Assembly: GCF_009828025.1 (NCBI RefSeq) | Contig: NZ_WTYA01000003.1 | Location: 228,642 to 292,641 of the forward strand | From: Qipengyuania algicida | GTDB lineage: Bacteria > Pseudomonadota > Alphaproteobacteria > Sphingomonadales > Sphingomonadaceae | Reading direction: 5' to 3' | Length of the DNA stretch: 64,000 bases | Shown: piece by piece, positions 52,426 through 61,175 of the stretch | How the letters are laid out: each line of letters opens with the position of its first letter | Position numbering within the stretch: position 1 is the stretch's first letter | Notes under the pieces: model-generated | Seen by the model: only the letters and a program-made list of their open reading frames with translations | The model's database searches: none | What the model was told of the DNA's origin: nothing | Program-made: the position numbers and the translations under genes

Positions 52426-52980
52426 ATGGCGCAATACATTACGCGCGAAGAGCTTCGCAGATTCGCAGCCGAATTGGGTGCTGTCGAAACGGCGAGGGTC
52501 AGGAAGGCAGCCACTTCAAGATCGCTCGAAGGTTCCACCTTCCTCTCCCATTCGAGCAAGGACGATGATTTGGTCGCGGGTGCAATCCGCGTTCTCGAAA
52601 ATCACGGTGCGAAGGTCTATATCGACGAGATCGATCCGGAGATGCCTCCCTATACGAGCGAGAAGACGGCGGGGCTTTTGAAGACCAGAATCCGCGACAC
52701 GAGCCGGTTCGTCCTCCTAGCCAGCAAGAACAGCAAGGAAAGCAAGTGGGTTCCGTGGGAGCTAGGTATCGCGGATGGCGTGAAAGGCACTTCGAAGATT
52801 GCACTCTTTCCAGCATCCGATTCCAGCTACGACCAAGCATGGGCATCATGGGAGTATCTCGGTCTCTACGACCGTATCGTCTGGGGAAAGCTCCAAAACT
52901 ATCAGAAAGAAGTCTGGATGGTGATCGACGAAAAGAAGAATACTGCCATCGAACTTAGCAAATGGCTCAAGGGCTACTAG
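52426..52980 (+). CDS. Second TIR-domain protein of the Thoeris-type operon
   Basis: A 184-residue protein. An N-terminal helix (YITREELRRFAAELGAVETA) leads to a TIR domain opening GSTFLSHSSKDDDLVAGAI, with YIDEIDPEMP and WVPWELGIADG; E112 is the likely catalytic Glu. It is more TIR-like than the DUF1863-type partner upstream. Thoeris loci can carry several ThsB proteins that sense different phages but share one ThsA, and the 6-base spacing after thsA supports that reading. Confidence 0.83.
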   Translation: MAQYITREELRRFAAELGAVETARVRKAATSRSLEGSTFLSHSSKDDDLVAGAIRVLENHGAKVYIDEIDPEMPPYTSEKTAGLLKTRIRDTSRFVLLASKNSKESKWVPWELGIADGVKGTSKIALFPASDSSYDQAWASWEYLGLYDRIVWGKLQNYQKEVWMVIDEKKNTAIELSKWLKGY

Positions 52981-53351
52981 GCCTCGCTCAGTTCAGGCGG
53001 CGAGCGAACGAGCCGGATCGAGGGGAGCCGACGAAACGACTCGCTTCGAATGCTCACTCTAAAGTCCATTAAACGTGTTGTTTGAAAATTGGCGAACAGG
53101 CGGTGGCTTTCGGGCTCAGCTTAGAGTTATCAGGCCGGACGACATTAGGACGGAAGGCCGACCAGCCGGTTCGCGGTGCGTGGTGTCCGCTATCCCGATC
53201 GGCGCTCCTGAAAGGAGCCGTTCCGGACTGTCCAACAACCCAGCCACCTGAGTGCCTCCGAACGAACGGCAGCTTACGGGATCGGTCACGGTTGCCTCAG
53301 AATGACCAACGTGAGGGCACAAAGCGAAATGCGCTCTCTGGGAACCAATGA
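52981..53351. other. Non-coding gap between convergent genes
   Basis: The 371 bases between the second TIR gene and the nucleotidyltransferase-HEPN gene contain no supportable frame. A GCTCCT-GAA-AGGAGC hairpin near 53205-53220 is the only structure noticed and has no T-run. This is the right-hand end of the rightward defence operon. Confidence 0.45.
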
Positions 53352-54272
53352 TTAAAGCGCCTCGCAGCGAAGCTCCTCGATCCGCTCGGAGCACACTTCG
53401 TGTACGGCCCGGCCGAGCTCCTCGACCTGCGCTCCGAGCCATTCGAGTTCTTCCGTCGTGATCCGATAATGCTTTGAATAGCGCGATTTGACGTAGGCTT
53501 CCTTGAGCTTCTCGAAGCGCGTACGATCGCGGCGCGTGTCGCGCGGCCAGATATAGGTTAGACGTGGATCAATGCGTTCGGCCTGAGTCCGTAGGAAGCC
53601 GAGGTTGTGCACGTGGGGCGTGTAGAAGGTGCAGACCAGCAGTACGCAGTGATAGAGGCGTTCCGTCGCTTGATGCATCAAGAAAGCTGCGTCCTTCAAT
53701 CGGCCTTGCTCGATACTGAAGCGGGCCGTTTCTAATATCCCTGACGCAGCGGGCATCCACTCATCGAAATACTCCTGCGCCATCGCCAGCGCCTGTTTGG
53801 GCGTCTTGGGCTTGGGCTGGTGCAGCTCGGTGTCGTCGCTCTGGTACAGCGCGATCCCGTCCTTCGCGATATCTATGAAGAAATAGCGCCCGTGCGCCAG
53901 TCCGTCGTTCACCTCCTGCAACGTGTGGACGATGAAATTGACCGGCGTGCGCAATGCGCCGGTGATCGCCAGCTCGCGATCGAGCCGCTCTTCCAGCTTG
54001 AGCCAGTACTTGACGCGATCGGAGATCCGCTTGTCGTTGACGATGATGAGGAGGTCGTAGTCCGACCGGTAGCCCTTGGCGGTATGGGGTTCGTCGACCC
54101 ATCCTCCCCGCGCATAGCTGCCGTAGAGGATGATCTTGAGGATCCGGGCCTTTTTCTTCCAGTCATGGTTCGCCAGCGCAAGCGCATCGCCGAACTCGTC
54201 GAACACGATCTCGACGACGCGTTCCAGCTCGCGCTGTTTGTTCGGAGGAAGATGATCGAGATCGGTGCGCAT
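53352..54272 (-). CDS. Fused nucleotidyltransferase (MNT)-HEPN domain protein
   Basis: A 306-residue protein. The N-terminal minimal nucleotidyltransferase has LYGSYARGGWVDEP followed by SDYDLLIIV (GS...D.D metal site). The C-terminal half is helical and HEPN-like (LKDAAFLMHQATERLYHCV); a strict RX4-6H motif is not clear, so nuclease activity is uncertain. Separate MNT and HEPN genes form toxin-antitoxin pairs in which the transferase silences the HEPN RNase; here both are one protein. The start MRTDLDHLPP follows AGGGG. It lies between the defence genes and copG. Confidence 0.78.
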   Translation of the reverse strand: MRTDLDHLPPNKQRELERVVEIVFDEFGDALALANHDWKKKARILKIILYGSYARGGWVDEPHTAKGYRSDYDLLIIVNDKRISDRVKYWLKLEERLDRELAITGALRTPVNFIVHTLQEVNDGLAHGRYFFIDIAKDGIALYQSDDTELHQPKPKTPKQALAMAQEYFDEWMPAASGILETARFSIEQGRLKDAAFLMHQATERLYHCVLLVCTFYTPHVHNLGFLRTQAERIDPRLTYIWPRDTRRDRTRFEKLKEAYVKSRYSKHYRITTEELEWLGAQVEELGRAVHEVCSERIEELRCEAL

Positions 54273-54449
54273 TGATTTACCCCTAGCAAGCAGCTGGAAT
54301 GGTTGCACCCTTACATTGCCGCACGGTGCAATCACCGACTTCACCCAAGCGCCCTCTGCTCTTCGAAACCCGACGAGCGGGAACTTCGGATTGAAGACCC
54401 AAAGCAATTTGCCGATGTCGCTTTCAGTTTCCCGTGCGGGAGATCGCCT

Positions 54450-54881
54450 TCAGCTAGGTTCCTCACGAGGCTCACTCGCCCGCACCAGATCGTCCGCCAG
54501 ATGCGTCTCGCGCTCCATGCGCCGGGCCAGCGCTTCGACGAAGTTCTCGAACCGTTGCTCGAGGGCGGCGCGGGCCGCCGCCGAAGGCTCGCTTGCAGGC
54601 GGCGGCGTCGCGGCGAGCCATGACCGAAGATAAAGCGCAAAGGCTTCATTGCCGACCTCGACGTGATAATCGAGCTTCTGCAACTGCCGCGTGATCCGGT
54701 CGAGGCGCCGGCTGAAGGCGGCCTCCATCCGCTCGGACCCGTCGGGCGAGAGAAACGAGGCGATCGCCGCCTCGACCACCGATGCCTGCGATACCCGCTT
54801 GCGGCCGGCATAGTCGGCCAGCTGCCGAGACAGATCGGGCGGGAGCCGGAATGTGTGCTTGATCCGGTTACCCTTGCTCAC
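54450..54881 (-). CDS. CopG-like regulator of the conjugation operon
   Basis: A 143-residue protein with an N-terminal ribbon-helix-helix (RIKHTFRLPPDLSRQLADYA, VSQASVVEAAIASFL) and a helical C-terminal region. In P-type elements it sits between traG and trbB. Its ATG overlaps the traG stop. Here it is followed by the defence island rather than trbB, so its transcript is uncoupled from the rest of the operon. Confidence 0.87.
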   Translation of the reverse strand: MSKGNRIKHTFRLPPDLSRQLADYAGRKRVSQASVVEAAIASFLSPDGSERMEAAFSRRLDRITRQLQKLDYHVEVGNEAFALYLRSWLAATPPPASEPSAAARAALEQRFENFVEALARRMERETHLADDLVRASEPREEPS

Positions 54882-56869
54882 AGGTCGATCCCATCGCCGG
54901 GATCGAGCGCGGCCCGCCGCGCATTGGCGCGCATCCGGTCCGCAGTCTGCCTGTTTCTGACAGCGGCGTCGTCATCCCGTCGCTCGGTAAAATCGAACTC
55001 GTTCGGTGGCGGCGACTGGGACGGCAACACATCCTCGTGTTCCGGCAAATCGGGCTCACGGCGAATGCCGCCCTCGCCCGCGGCCTCGTTCATTTCTTCT
55101 TCGTCCTGCGCCGCTACCGGATCCGGCGGCGCGTTCGGCCGGGCGATGACCTCATCCCAGTCTTCGCTTCGAGTGCTGTAGGCCGATAGCTCGGGGACTG
55201 GCGGCCGCTCGACCCGCTTCTTCAGTCGCGGGTCGGCATAATAGCGCGCCTTCTTCGCGCGGATCGGATGGGCACCGGCGAGCATGACGATCTCGTCGGT
55301 ATCGGGCAGCTGCATGATCTCGCCCTGGGTGAGCAGCGCCCGGGCGGTTTCGGTCCGCGAGACCATCAGGTGTCCGAGCCAGGGCGACAGGCGGTGTCCG
55401 GCATAGTTCTTCATTGCGCGCAGCTCGGTCGCCGTGCCGAGGGATTCGGAGATGCGCTTGGCGGTGCGCTCGTCGTTGGTCGCGAAGCAGACCCGGACAT
55501 GGCAATTGTCGAGGATTGCGTTGTTCTGGCCATAGGCCTTCTCGATCTGGTTGAGCGACTGCGCGATCAGGAACGCCTTGATGCCGTAGCCCGCCATGAA
55601 GGCGAGCGCGCTTTCGAAGAAGTCGAGCCGGCCCAGCGCCGGAAATTCGTCGAGCATCAGCAGCAGGCGCCGACGGTCCGATCCTTCGTCGAGGTCTTCT
55701 GTGAGGCGGCGCCCCAGCTGGTTGAGGATCAGGCGAACGAGCGGCTTGGTCCGGCTGATGTCGGAGGGCGGAACGACGAGGTAGAGCGTCGCCGGGCGCT
55801 CAGGGTCCACAAGATCGGCAATCCGCCAGTCGCATTGCCGTGTGACTTTGGCGATCACGGGGTCGCGATAGAGGCCCAGGAACGACATGGCGGTCGAGAG
55901 CACGCCCGAGCGCTCGTTCTCCGATTTGTTGAGCAGTTCGCGCGCGGCGCTCGCCACGACCGGATGCACGCCCTCATCGCCCAGATGCGGCGTTTGCATC
56001 ATCGCGGCCAGGGTCGCCTCGATCGACCTCTTGGGGTCGGACAAGAAGGACGCGACACCCGCCAGCGTCTTGTCCTCTTCGGCATAGAGGACATGGAGGA
56101 TCGCGCCGACCAGCAGCGCATGACTGGTCTTTTCCCAGTGGTTGCGCCGCTCGAGCGAGCCTTCCGGATCGACCAATACGTCGGCGATGTTCTGCACGTC
56201 GCGCACTTCGCCGACGCCGCGCCGCACTTCCATCAACGGGTTGAAGGCGGCCGAAGCCGCGTTGGTCGGGTCGAACAGGAGGACGCGGCTGAACCTGGCG
56301 CGAAAACCAGCGGTCAGATCCCAGTTCTCACCCTTGATGTCGTGCACGACGGCCGAGTGCGGCCAGGTCAGCAGCGTCGGCACGACGAGGCCGACGCCCT
56401 TGCCGCTGCGGGTCGGCGCGAAGCACAGTACATGTTCGGGTCCATCGTGACGCAGGTAGAGATTGGCGCACTGGCCGATCACCACGCCCTTGCCATCGAG
56501 GAGACCGGCATCGGCGATCTCGGAGCGCGTCGCCCAGCGCGCCGAGCCATAGGTCGCGCTGTGGCGCAGTTCGCGGGCGCGCCACACCGACATGGCGATG
56601 GCGACCACCACCGAAGCCAGCCCGCCAGAGGCTGCGATCATGCCGCCGGTTTCGAATATGCGCGGAGCATAGGCCTCGTAGCTGAACCACCACCAGAAGA
56701 TCGCATAGGGCGGGTAAACCGGCGTCCCGAACGCCGAAAACCAGGCGGATCCCAGCTGCGGCTGAAAACCCAGGGCTGCCGCGGTCCATTGCGTAGCGGC
56801 CCAGATGCCGGCCAGCGTCAGGATGAAAACGGCGAGGATCTGGCCCCACAATATTCTGGTTGCCGACAT
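54878..56869 (-). CDS. traG: Type IV coupling protein TraG/VirD4
   Basis: Inner-membrane ATPase that brings the relaxase-DNA complex to the secretion channel, 663 residues. Two N-terminal helices (ILAVFILTLAGIWAATQW; IAASGGLASVVVAIAMSVW) precede Walker A in APTRSGKGVGLVV near residue 150; the Walker B region is LLLMLDEFPALGRL. GGAGA precedes the ATG at 56869. The C-terminal tail is acidic and variable. Confidence 0.94.
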   Translation of the reverse strand: MSATRILWGQILAVFILTLAGIWAATQWTAAALGFQPQLGSAWFSAFGTPVYPPYAIFWWWFSYEAYAPRIFETGGMIAASGGLASVVVAIAMSVWRARELRHSATYGSARWATRSEIADAGLLDGKGVVIGQCANLYLRHDGPEHVLCFAPTRSGKGVGLVVPTLLTWPHSAVVHDIKGENWDLTAGFRARFSRVLLFDPTNAASAAFNPLMEVRRGVGEVRDVQNIADVLVDPEGSLERRNHWEKTSHALLVGAILHVLYAEEDKTLAGVASFLSDPKRSIEATLAAMMQTPHLGDEGVHPVVASAARELLNKSENERSGVLSTAMSFLGLYRDPVIAKVTRQCDWRIADLVDPERPATLYLVVPPSDISRTKPLVRLILNQLGRRLTEDLDEGSDRRRLLLMLDEFPALGRLDFFESALAFMAGYGIKAFLIAQSLNQIEKAYGQNNAILDNCHVRVCFATNDERTAKRISESLGTATELRAMKNYAGHRLSPWLGHLMVSRTETARALLTQGEIMQLPDTDEIVMLAGAHPIRAKKARYYADPRLKKRVERPPVPELSAYSTRSEDWDEVIARPNAPPDPVAAQDEEEMNEAAGEGGIRREPDLPEHEDVLPSQSPPPNEFDFTERRDDDAAVRNRQTADRMRANARRAALDPGDGIDL

Positions 56870-56968
56870 GCTGTCTCCTTTTCGGGGAGGCAGCAGGCCG
56901 AACGGGAACGCCATTTCAAGCGCGGTGCCGGGCCAATCGCAGTCTGGCGCAGGCAAAGAAACGGTCGG

Positions 56969-57715
56969 CTAGAGCGCTTCGCAAGCGAACGCCGGTTCAC
57001 CGGACCATGTCAGGCGGTACATGGCCCCCTGCGCGACCGACTGCACGACATTGGGCCACAAGGCGGCAATGCAGGTTCCGCCCGCGTGGCGGACCGAGGG
57101 ATAGATGATCCCGTTGTGCCCCTCGCCGCGCGCCCGGGCCGCAAGAGCATTGCCCGCCGGATAGCCCTTCACCCTATCGGGATCGAGGCCGGGATGATCG
57201 GGCAGGCCGCGAAGATCGACGAACACTCCCGACATGCTGGCGATCATCTCGCCATATTCGACGACGGCATTGAAATCGCCCGCATCGGCCAGGGCTCTCG
57301 TCAGGTGATGGCCGACTTCGGCAATGCAGGTCTCCGCCGCCAGCGCTGCGTACCACGCGCCGCGATCGGCGGGATTGAAACGGCCCGGCTCGCGCGGCTT
57401 GGCATAGGCGAAGCTCGCATTGATGAACCGGGCATGGGGCACGCCGTGAACGAGCTCATCGGCGGTCAACGCGCCGAGCCCGCGTTCCTCGGCGATCAAC
57501 CGCCCGCTGGTCGCGCCCTCGATCTCGGCCAGGAGGGCAAGGTCGGCGTCATCGTCGGCCAGCGGCTCCATGACCGCTCCGCGCAGCCGCGCGCTCGGCA
57601 CGAGCCTGATGGTCCGCTCGAAGGCCTCGCGGATCGTCGGAAGGTCGGTCAACGGCAGGTCGGCCGGCCCCTCAGAGCCCGCCACGAAGCGCGTCGATAT
57701 ATTGCCGGGTTTCAA
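56969..57715 (-). CDS. RES domain toxin (NAD-degrading family)
   Basis: Toxin of the RES/Xre type II family, whose studied members degrade NAD+ by phosphorolysis or hydrolysis. Key segments are SARLRGAV, RFINASFAYAKPREPGRFN, WYAALAAETCIAEVGHH and IIYPSVRHAGGTCIAAL, covering the conserved Arg, Glu and Ser. A TTG at 57715 or a GTG at 57685 may be the start; both lie within or near the antitoxin's last codons, so the pair is coupled. Confidence 0.87.
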   Translation of the reverse strand: MKPGNISTRFVAGSEGPADLPLTDLPTIREAFERTIRLVPSARLRGAVMEPLADDDADLALLAEIEGATSGRLIAEERGLGALTADELVHGVPHARFINASFAYAKPREPGRFNPADRGAWYAALAAETCIAEVGHHLTRALADAGDFNAVVEYGEMIASMSGVFVDLRGLPDHPGLDPDRVKGYPAGNALAARARGEGHNGIIYPSVRHAGGTCIAALWPNVVQSVAQGAMYRLTWSGEPAFACEAL

Positions 57716-58103
57716 GCATGCGCGGGATGCCGCCGGCGATCATCGCCTGCACCGGCGAGAGCCGGTCGAACACCGGCGCCCTGTTCGCCAGCTTCGGCCA
57801 GCGGTCGGCCATATCGTCGGCGAACAGCAGGTGCAGCCCCTTGAACAGGCCGATCAGCGCCGAAGCGCGGGTCAACTGATCCTGGCTGAGCGTGCCGTCC
57901 CATGTCCCGGCCTTCATCCGGTCCCAGGTGCTTTCGGAGACACCGAGCAGTGCGGCGCCTTCGGCATTGCTGCCGTCCCAGGCATCGACGAGTCGAAGCA
58001 CAGCCTTGACCGCTGCGCCCGTCAGGCGGCGGCGATCATCATCGCCTGCAAAGGTCTGAAGTCCACGCCGGGCTTCGATGTGCTCGAATGCTGCACTGGC
58101 CAT
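57672..58103 (-). CDS. Xre/MbcA/ParS-type antitoxin
   Basis: A 143-residue antitoxin for the RES toxin. The helix-turn-helix part (GAALLGVSESTWDRMKAG) is followed by the DUF2384 toxin-binding domain (LIGLFKGLHLLFADDMADRW, MLETRQYIDALRGG). AGGAG precedes the ATG at 58103. It is expected to neutralise the toxin and repress the pair through the dyad just upstream. Confidence 0.88.
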   Translation of the reverse strand: MASAAFEHIEARRGLQTFAGDDDRRRLTGAAVKAVLRLVDAWDGSNAEGAALLGVSESTWDRMKAGTWDGTLSQDQLTRASALIGLFKGLHLLFADDMADRWPKLANRAPVFDRLSPVQAMIAGGIPRMLETRQYIDALRGGL

Positions 58104-58114
58104 ACCGCATCTCC

Positions 58115-58134
58115 TGATGCGTCTATATGCATCA
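58115..58134. promoter_or_regulatory. Candidate toxin-antitoxin operator
   Basis: TGATGC and GCATCA form a perfect dyad around GTCTATAT, starting 12 bases before the antitoxin ATG and spanning a possible -10 element. Placement fits autoregulation by the Xre-type antitoxin. Confidence 0.5.
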
Positions 58135-58174
58135 TGTGACGCGATTGTCAAGATCTGGGTCATTGGACGTATCG

Positions 58175-59944
58175 TCAAAGGGCCGGGCCGCGCGAGCGGG
58201 CAAAACTCCAGTCGACACCGCCTCGCTGGTTGATCCTGCCTGTCACGTCCTGCCCCAGACGGTGCTCGAGGTCCTGCCGCCAGGGCACGAGCTGGAATCC
58301 CACGCCGTTGTCGATCATGGCGAAACGGCCCGACGCGAGCGTCACGCGTTTGCGATAAATGCCAGCGACATGATCGCCGGCACCGACCGGTTGCACGATA
58401 CCGCCATGGCGAGCGGCCAAAGCGTTCCCTGCCTCTGCCAGTTCGCGATCACGCAGTGTATCGAGCAACCCTCGCGCAAAGACGATGCGCTGCCCCTGTC
58501 GCCTGGCAAGGCCCCCATCGATCAGAACCGCCGCTCGCCGGGCCATGGCATCGCGAACCTCCGAGCCGAATCCGCCTGCCAGCGGATGCGGCTCTGGCGA
58601 CACGAGCTGGCGGTCGAGCCATGTCGCGCCGCCCGCCTCGATCTGGCTGGCAATCGAGAGGTCCGACCGCGTCAGCAGGCTGGTCTGCTGACGTCCCTTG
58701 CGATCGGTCCATGTGCCGGTCTCGACGATCGCGCCGGGAGCGGCATCTCCGGTCCGCTCGATGTCGGGAAAGCGCAGGTGGTGCGTGCGGCCATCGATAC
58801 CGTCGACGATGGCATAGGCGCCGCCGGTGAGTTCGTCGTGCAATCCGCGTTCGACCAGCCGTCCGGTCACGCGCTCGTCGCCGGATCGCGCATGCACCGA
58901 GAAGCGTCCAACATCGCCGCCATGCTCCTGTGCGGCCATCGCCCGATGCATGGTCCTGATAATGTCGCCGCGATCGCCGAGCTCGCGAAGCGTCGGCTCC
59001 AGCTCTTGCGCCAGCGTCCAGCTTGCGGGTCCGACTTGCTCGGCGAGCCCCATGCGCTCCAGCACCCGCGCGCGGCCGATCAGGAATGTACGATCCTTGC
59101 GCCTGCCCGATGCGCCCTCGGGCCTGAGATCGACCACCCCGTTTGCGTCACGTTGCTTCTGCAGGCGGCGGTCAAGACCGGTCCAGCGCTCGGCATCGAC
59201 CTCGCGGCGAAGCGCTTGCCTGATATCGCGCTCGCTGCGCGGCCCCAGCTCGATGGTCGCGCGCTCCTCGGCGCGCGCGCGCAGCCCTTCGCTGATATAG
59301 CCGCGATCGATGACGAGATCCCGCCCATCCTCAGCTGTCCCACGGACGAGGACATGGATATGCGGGTTGCCGGTGTTCCAGTGATCCACCGCCACCCAGT
59401 CGAGGCGCGTGTCGAGGTCGCTGGCCATATCCTCCATCAGCTCGCGGGTGAAGGCGCGCAGATCGGCCAGCTCGCTCGCGTCCTCGGGCGAGACGATGAA
59501 GCGGAAGTGGTGCCGGTCGTCTTCGCAACGCTGCGCGAAGGCATCTCCATCCGCACGGTCGGACTGCCCGTCGAACATCTGTCCCTGCGAGCCGTCACGC
59601 GTGACCCCGTCGCGCTCGAGATAGGCGACATGGCGGGCGAGCGGCGCCGAACGAAACCGGGCACCCCGGTGGCGCACGACCCGAGCCTTGACGACGACGC
59701 GCCTACGAAACGCATTGCGGCGGGACCGGAGCGCGGCGCGCCCGCCGCGTCCGAGATGCCCGGTGCCCCGCCCGGCTCTCCCGCGCCCGAGCGGCGTAAA
59801 CCCTGCCCGTCGCGAAACCTGAAGCACGCGCCCGACAAGCGAAGTGGCCTTGCGCCATGACCGCGCTCCGCTGTCGCGCGAGCGGCCCGGCCTGATATCG
59901 AAGTCATCGCCGGGCACGACTAGCAAACCCGGCCGACGGCGCAT
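58175..59944 (-). CDS. Conjugative relaxase, VirD2-like with DUF3363
   Basis: Predicted oriT-nicking relaxase, 589 residues. The metal-binding triad region reads HWNTGNPHIHVLVRG near residue 200, preceded by HHFRFIVSPEDASELADL; the C-terminal half is the DUF3363 region. The N-terminal 85 residues are Arg/Gly-rich and low in complexity. The catalytic Tyr is not obvious to me; RHVAYLERDG near residue 110 is the best candidate. Confidence 0.87.
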   Translation of the reverse strand: MRRRPGLLVVPGDDFDIRPGRSRDSGARSWRKATSLVGRVLQVSRRAGFTPLGRGRAGRGTGHLGRGGRAALRSRRNAFRRRVVVKARVVRHRGARFRSAPLARHVAYLERDGVTRDGSQGQMFDGQSDRADGDAFAQRCEDDRHHFRFIVSPEDASELADLRAFTRELMEDMASDLDTRLDWVAVDHWNTGNPHIHVLVRGTAEDGRDLVIDRGYISEGLRARAEERATIELGPRSERDIRQALRREVDAERWTGLDRRLQKQRDANGVVDLRPEGASGRRKDRTFLIGRARVLERMGLAEQVGPASWTLAQELEPTLRELGDRGDIIRTMHRAMAAQEHGGDVGRFSVHARSGDERVTGRLVERGLHDELTGGAYAIVDGIDGRTHHLRFPDIERTGDAAPGAIVETGTWTDRKGRQQTSLLTRSDLSIASQIEAGGATWLDRQLVSPEPHPLAGGFGSEVRDAMARRAAVLIDGGLARRQGQRIVFARGLLDTLRDRELAEAGNALAARHGGIVQPVGAGDHVAGIYRKRVTLASGRFAMIDNGVGFQLVPWRQDLEHRLGQDVTGRINQRGGVDWSFARSRGPAL

Positions 59945-60157
59945 GAGCCGTTGAATTCACGGGGGAATTGCGGTGTAGCGACGGCAGGGCCAGAGGCGCG
60001 ACGGCGCTGAATGTCGAAGAAAACCAACCACCTGCAGCCCGCCCGGCGGCGCTGCTTTTATCTCGCCATCCCCCCTTTCCCTTTCCAATGGTCCTGCTCG
60101 TCCTTCGCCAAGCTTCGCCAGTCGACGAAGTCCCGCACTGCGCTGCGCAGACCGGCG

Positions 60158-60838
60158 TCATCGGTCGCTGACCGTCGAGACAGGTGCGAAGAGGTCGTGT
60201 GTCGGCTCGGCCGGACGGGCGAAAGGGTTTGCCGGGTGGTCGGTTTCGCCGTGTTGGAGAGGTCGAGGCGCCGCGCCCGCAAGGCTTACCTCGATCGGCA
60301 AGACCGCGTTCGCCGCCGGCTCCGCGCCTGCCAGGAAAATGCGATCCGCCTGCAGCAGCGACGCCACTCTCGCGACATATTTGCGGGTTTCGAGCGGGAG
60401 CGGACGCCGTGCGGCGAGCCACTGCTCGTATCGGCCGGGACCCGCGTTGTACGCCGCCAGGAATCCTTCGCTGCCGTAGCGATCGAACATCTCGCGCAGG
60501 TAAGATGCCCCCGCCAGAATGTTGTCGCGCGGATCGAACGGGTCGTTGCCGAGTGCGAACCGGGCGCGCTGGCGCGCCCAGGTTCCGGGCATAAGCTGCA
60601 TCAGGCCCATCGCTCCAGCGGACGAGACCGCGCGCGTGCGCCCGGCACTTTCGGTCCGAATGACCGCATAGATCCAGCGCTCGGGAAGGCCGAAGCGCCG
60701 CGCGGCCTCGCGCACGTGCGTGGCGATGTCGATGCGCCGCGCGCGCCGATCAATGGCGGCCGGCTGTGCCGATGCCGGCGCCGGGCAGTTCAGTGCGAGC
60801 AGCGCGAACGCGGCCAGGATGCGTCGTGACCCGTGCAC
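60158..60838 (-). CDS. Lytic transglycosylase (VirB1-like)
   Basis: Periplasmic enzyme that opens peptidoglycan for the conjugation channel, 226 residues. A signal peptide (ILAAFALLALNCPAPASA) precedes an SLT domain with the catalytic Glu in VIRTESAGRTRAVSSAGAMG, LMQLMPGTW and AAYNAGPGRYEQW. A proline-rich C-terminal tail follows. It is downstream of DUF736 with four bases between. Confidence 0.93.
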   Translation of the reverse strand: MHGSRRILAAFALLALNCPAPASAQPAAIDRRARRIDIATHVREAARRFGLPERWIYAVIRTESAGRTRAVSSAGAMGLMQLMPGTWARQRARFALGNDPFDPRDNILAGASYLREMFDRYGSEGFLAAYNAGPGRYEQWLAARRPLPLETRKYVARVASLLQADRIFLAGAEPAANAVLPIEVSLAGAAPRPLQHGETDHPANPFARPAEPTHDLFAPVSTVSDR

Positions 60839-60842
60839 CGGC

Positions 60843-61175
60843 TCAGTCCTTCGCCTTGCGGCGGGCGGGACGCGACCACATCAGGACATGCGCGTTCGCG
60901 TCGGACCGGAAGAGATTGGCGCGCAGCGGCTGAACCAGGGCCGGATCGTCGATCACGACCGCGACGAAGGGCCCGGCCTTGTCGCCCACGTGCTTCCAGC
61001 CGGCCCCGACCTCGTAAGCGGCGTCGCCCTCGCCGGCCATGATCCGGTAATCCGGCGCGTTGCCGACATCGCCGGGCTCGGTAGCGACGAAGGTCAGCAC
61101 GCTGTCGATCGAGAGCGTCTGCAAGCGCCCCTCGAAGCCATCCGGGGTCGCGACAAAGGTACCGATGCAGTTCAT
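60843..61175 (-). CDS. DUF736 family protein
   Basis: A 110-residue protein of unknown function (MNCIGTFVATPDGFEGRLQT; RIMAGEGDAAYEVGAGWK; LRANLFRSDANAHVLMWSRP) found almost only in conjugative elements of alphaproteobacteria. Its start overlaps the signal peptidase stop (ATGA), placing it firmly in the transfer operon. Confidence 0.9.
   Translation of the reverse strand: MNCIGTFVATPDGFEGRLQTLSIDSVLTFVATEPGDVGNAPDYRIMAGEGDAAYEVGAGWKHVGDKAGPFVAVVIDDPALVQPLRANLFRSDANAHVLMWSRPARRKAKD

Noticed and set aside
55268..57844. 858-residue open frame on the plus strand
   Set aside because: Lies opposite traG, the RES toxin and its antitoxin, all with clear motifs; composition is typical of GC-rich antisense frames (many Arg, Gly, His, Gln) with no domain.
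59904..60422. 172-residue open frame on the minus strand spanning the relaxase-transglycosylase gap
   Set aside because: Overlaps the lytic transglycosylase in another frame; Arg/Ser/Ala-rich with no motif. The 213-base gap itself shows no nic-like sequence, so I did not call an oriT there.
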